Shown in pieces: positions 22,074 through 23,074 of a stretch of 23,074 bases of DNA. Position numbers and translations under genes: made by a program. Under the pieces are notes generated by a model, which saw only the letters and a list, made by a program, of their open reading frames with translations, had not been told where the DNA came from and made no database searches. Source of the stretch: Litorimonas sp964414555 (GTDB taxonomy: Bacteria > Pseudomonadota > Alphaproteobacteria > Caulobacterales > Maricaulaceae). Numbering within the stretch: position 1 is the first letter of the stretch; every line of letters begins with the position of its first letter. The stretch lies in contig CAYPWW010000038.1 of the NCBI GenBank assembly GCA_964414555.1, positions 1-23,074 of the forward strand. Reading direction: 5' to 3'.

Positions 22074-23074
22074 GCTTTTGGTCCTCGATAGTAATTATGG
22101 GCTGCGAAAGGGAGTTTCACGACGGTCGCCGGGCGCGCTTTGCCGCGCACGATCAGTTGCACAGACGAACCAGCTTTGGCGTGGGAGCGCGCAACATAGC
22201 CCATGGCAACGGGGCCGCCGGCCGTCGGGCCAAACCCGCCAGAGGTGATCTCGCCGATGCGTTGTCCGTCGGCGTCTTGAATTTCCGTGTGCTCGCGGGC
22301 CGGCGCGCGGCCCTCAGGTTGAATGCCGACCAAGCGGCGGGATTGTTTATTCGCGAGATCTGCCGCGACACGCCCTGCGCCCAAATATCCGGCATCTGCT
22401 CTGCGACGAGATTTGGGGATAGACCAGAATAGCCCTGCTTCAATCGGCGAGACGGTCGTGTCGATGTCGTGGCCATAGAGGCAAAGTCCGGCTTCCATCC
22501 GAAGGCTGTCGCGCGCGCCGAGGCCGATCATCTCCACCGCATCATGCGCAAGAAGCGCATCTGTCAGACGCACAACATCGGCATGTTTGACGCTGATCTC
22601 ATAGCCATCTTCGCCAGTGTAGCCCGAGCGCGAAACATGCGCCCAGATCGGGTCACCTTCGCCAATATTCAGTTCCAAATCCGTATGGGTCATGAAGACC
22701 AAATCCTGCACCGCCGCATTCATCGCGCCCAACACAGCTGCGGCTTTCGGACCTTGTAGCGCAAGCAGCGACAGGTCTTCATCTTTGACCATCACCGTCA
22801 CGCCGTCGCCCAGATGCGCCATTAGATGCGCATAATCAGCGGCCTTACAGCCCGCATTGACGACCAGATACAGCACATGCTCATAGCCTGACATCGCCAG
22901 CCGCGAGATCATCAGATCATCCAGAATACCGCCTTCGGCATTGAGGAACTGCGAGTAACGCTGCTGGCCCGGTTCCATATCGGCGATCGACGCAGGCACG
23001 AGCGTTTCCAGCGCAGCCGCCGCCGTCGCAAAGTCGCCGTCCTTGGGCATCAGGAACACTTGACCCATATGCGA
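22070..23074 (-). CDS. gcvT: Glycine cleavage system T protein (aminomethyltransferase), 5' end outside the window
   Basis: Tetrahydrofolate-dependent T-protein, cut at the right edge. The visible part begins SHMGQVFL, a stretch that in complete GcvT proteins lies about 45-50 residues in (usually DVSHMGQ). The ATG at 23068 inside this motif is therefore internal, not the start. Key blocks are LNAEGGILDDLMISR (folate-binding Asp), SRSGYTGEDGYEIS, GARDSLRMEAGLCLYGHDID and ITSGGFGPT, in normal order. It releases ammonia and makes 5,10-methylene-THF. It leads the gcv operon in the window; any glycine riboswitch would be beyond the right edge. Confidence 0.95.
   Translation of the reverse strand, partial: SHMGQVFLMPKDGDFATAAAALETLVPASIADMEPGQQRYSQFLNAEGGILDDLMISRLAMSGYEHVLYLVVNAGCKAADYAHLMAHLGDGVTVMVKDEDLSLLALQGPKAAAVLGAMNAAVQDLVFMTHTDLELNIGEGDPIWAHVSRSGYTGEDGYEISVKHADVVRLTDALLAHDAVEMIGLGARDSLRMEAGLCLYGHDIDTTVSPIEAGLFWSIPKSRRRADAGYLGAGRVAADLANKQSRRLVGIQPEGRAPAREHTEIQDADGQRIGEITSGGFGPTAGGPVAMGYVARSHAKAGSSVQLIVRGKARPATVVKLPFAAHNYYRGPKA

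Noticed and set aside
22070..23068. gcvT starting at ATG 23068
   Set aside because: This Met is inside the conserved SHMGQ motif, so the gene continues past the right edge.

Overview
The window reads as the chromosome of an aerobic alphaproteobacterium, most likely from the Caulobacterales/Maricaulales/Hyphomonadaceae neighbourhood. The reasons are a CcrM-type GANTC adenine methyltransferase gene, a CtrA-like site and GANTC cluster in front of it, the order ccrM - mutY - DUF721 - dsbA-like - smc - atpIBEF'F (much as I remember it from Caulobacter), the split b'/b ATP synthase stalk, and a two-subunit glycine decarboxylase. No mobile element, CRISPR array, tRNA or rRNA gene was seen.

Left part (1-5162, all on the minus strand). 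A Baeyer-Villiger/flavin monooxygenase fragment runs off the left edge. Next to it is a polyhydroxyalkanoate (PHA) locus in the order phasin - phaC - phaZ - phaF-like phasin - phaD. The synthase has the class II (Pseudomonas, medium-chain-length) lipase box GACSGG, and the depolymerase, phasin and TetR regulator also resemble the Pseudomonas phaC-Z-D-F-I set. This makes it a complete make/store/degrade/regulate cassette of a type that is uncommon in alphaproteobacteria.

Middle part (5163-14615). The divergent region before ccrM holds TTAA-type half sites and three GANTC sites in 48 bp. ccrM is followed by a DUF2853 gene with its own CtrA-like box and a strong terminator. On the minus strand mutY is translationally coupled to a DUF695-RraB fusion gene. 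Diverging from mutY is a plus-strand run: a DUF721 (DciA-like) gene, a periplasmic DsbA-like protein, a DsbA-like lipoprotein, smc, and a 50-residue single-membrane-pass ORF.

Right part (14616-23074). The F0 operon atpI-atpB-atpE-atpF'-atpF has a candidate promoter and a clear intrinsic terminator. It is followed by about 450 bp without a convincing gene but with an unusual density of hairpins. On the minus strand is a tightly packed glycine cleavage operon, gcvT (cut by the right edge) - gcvH - PaiB-like FMN-binding protein - four-helix membrane protein - gcvPA - gcvPB, in which the two middle genes are non-canonical.

Most of the window is ordinary housekeeping DNA. The points most worth a second look are the ccrM leader, the class II PHA cassette, the two passenger genes in the gcv operon, and the structured gap at 17342-17794.
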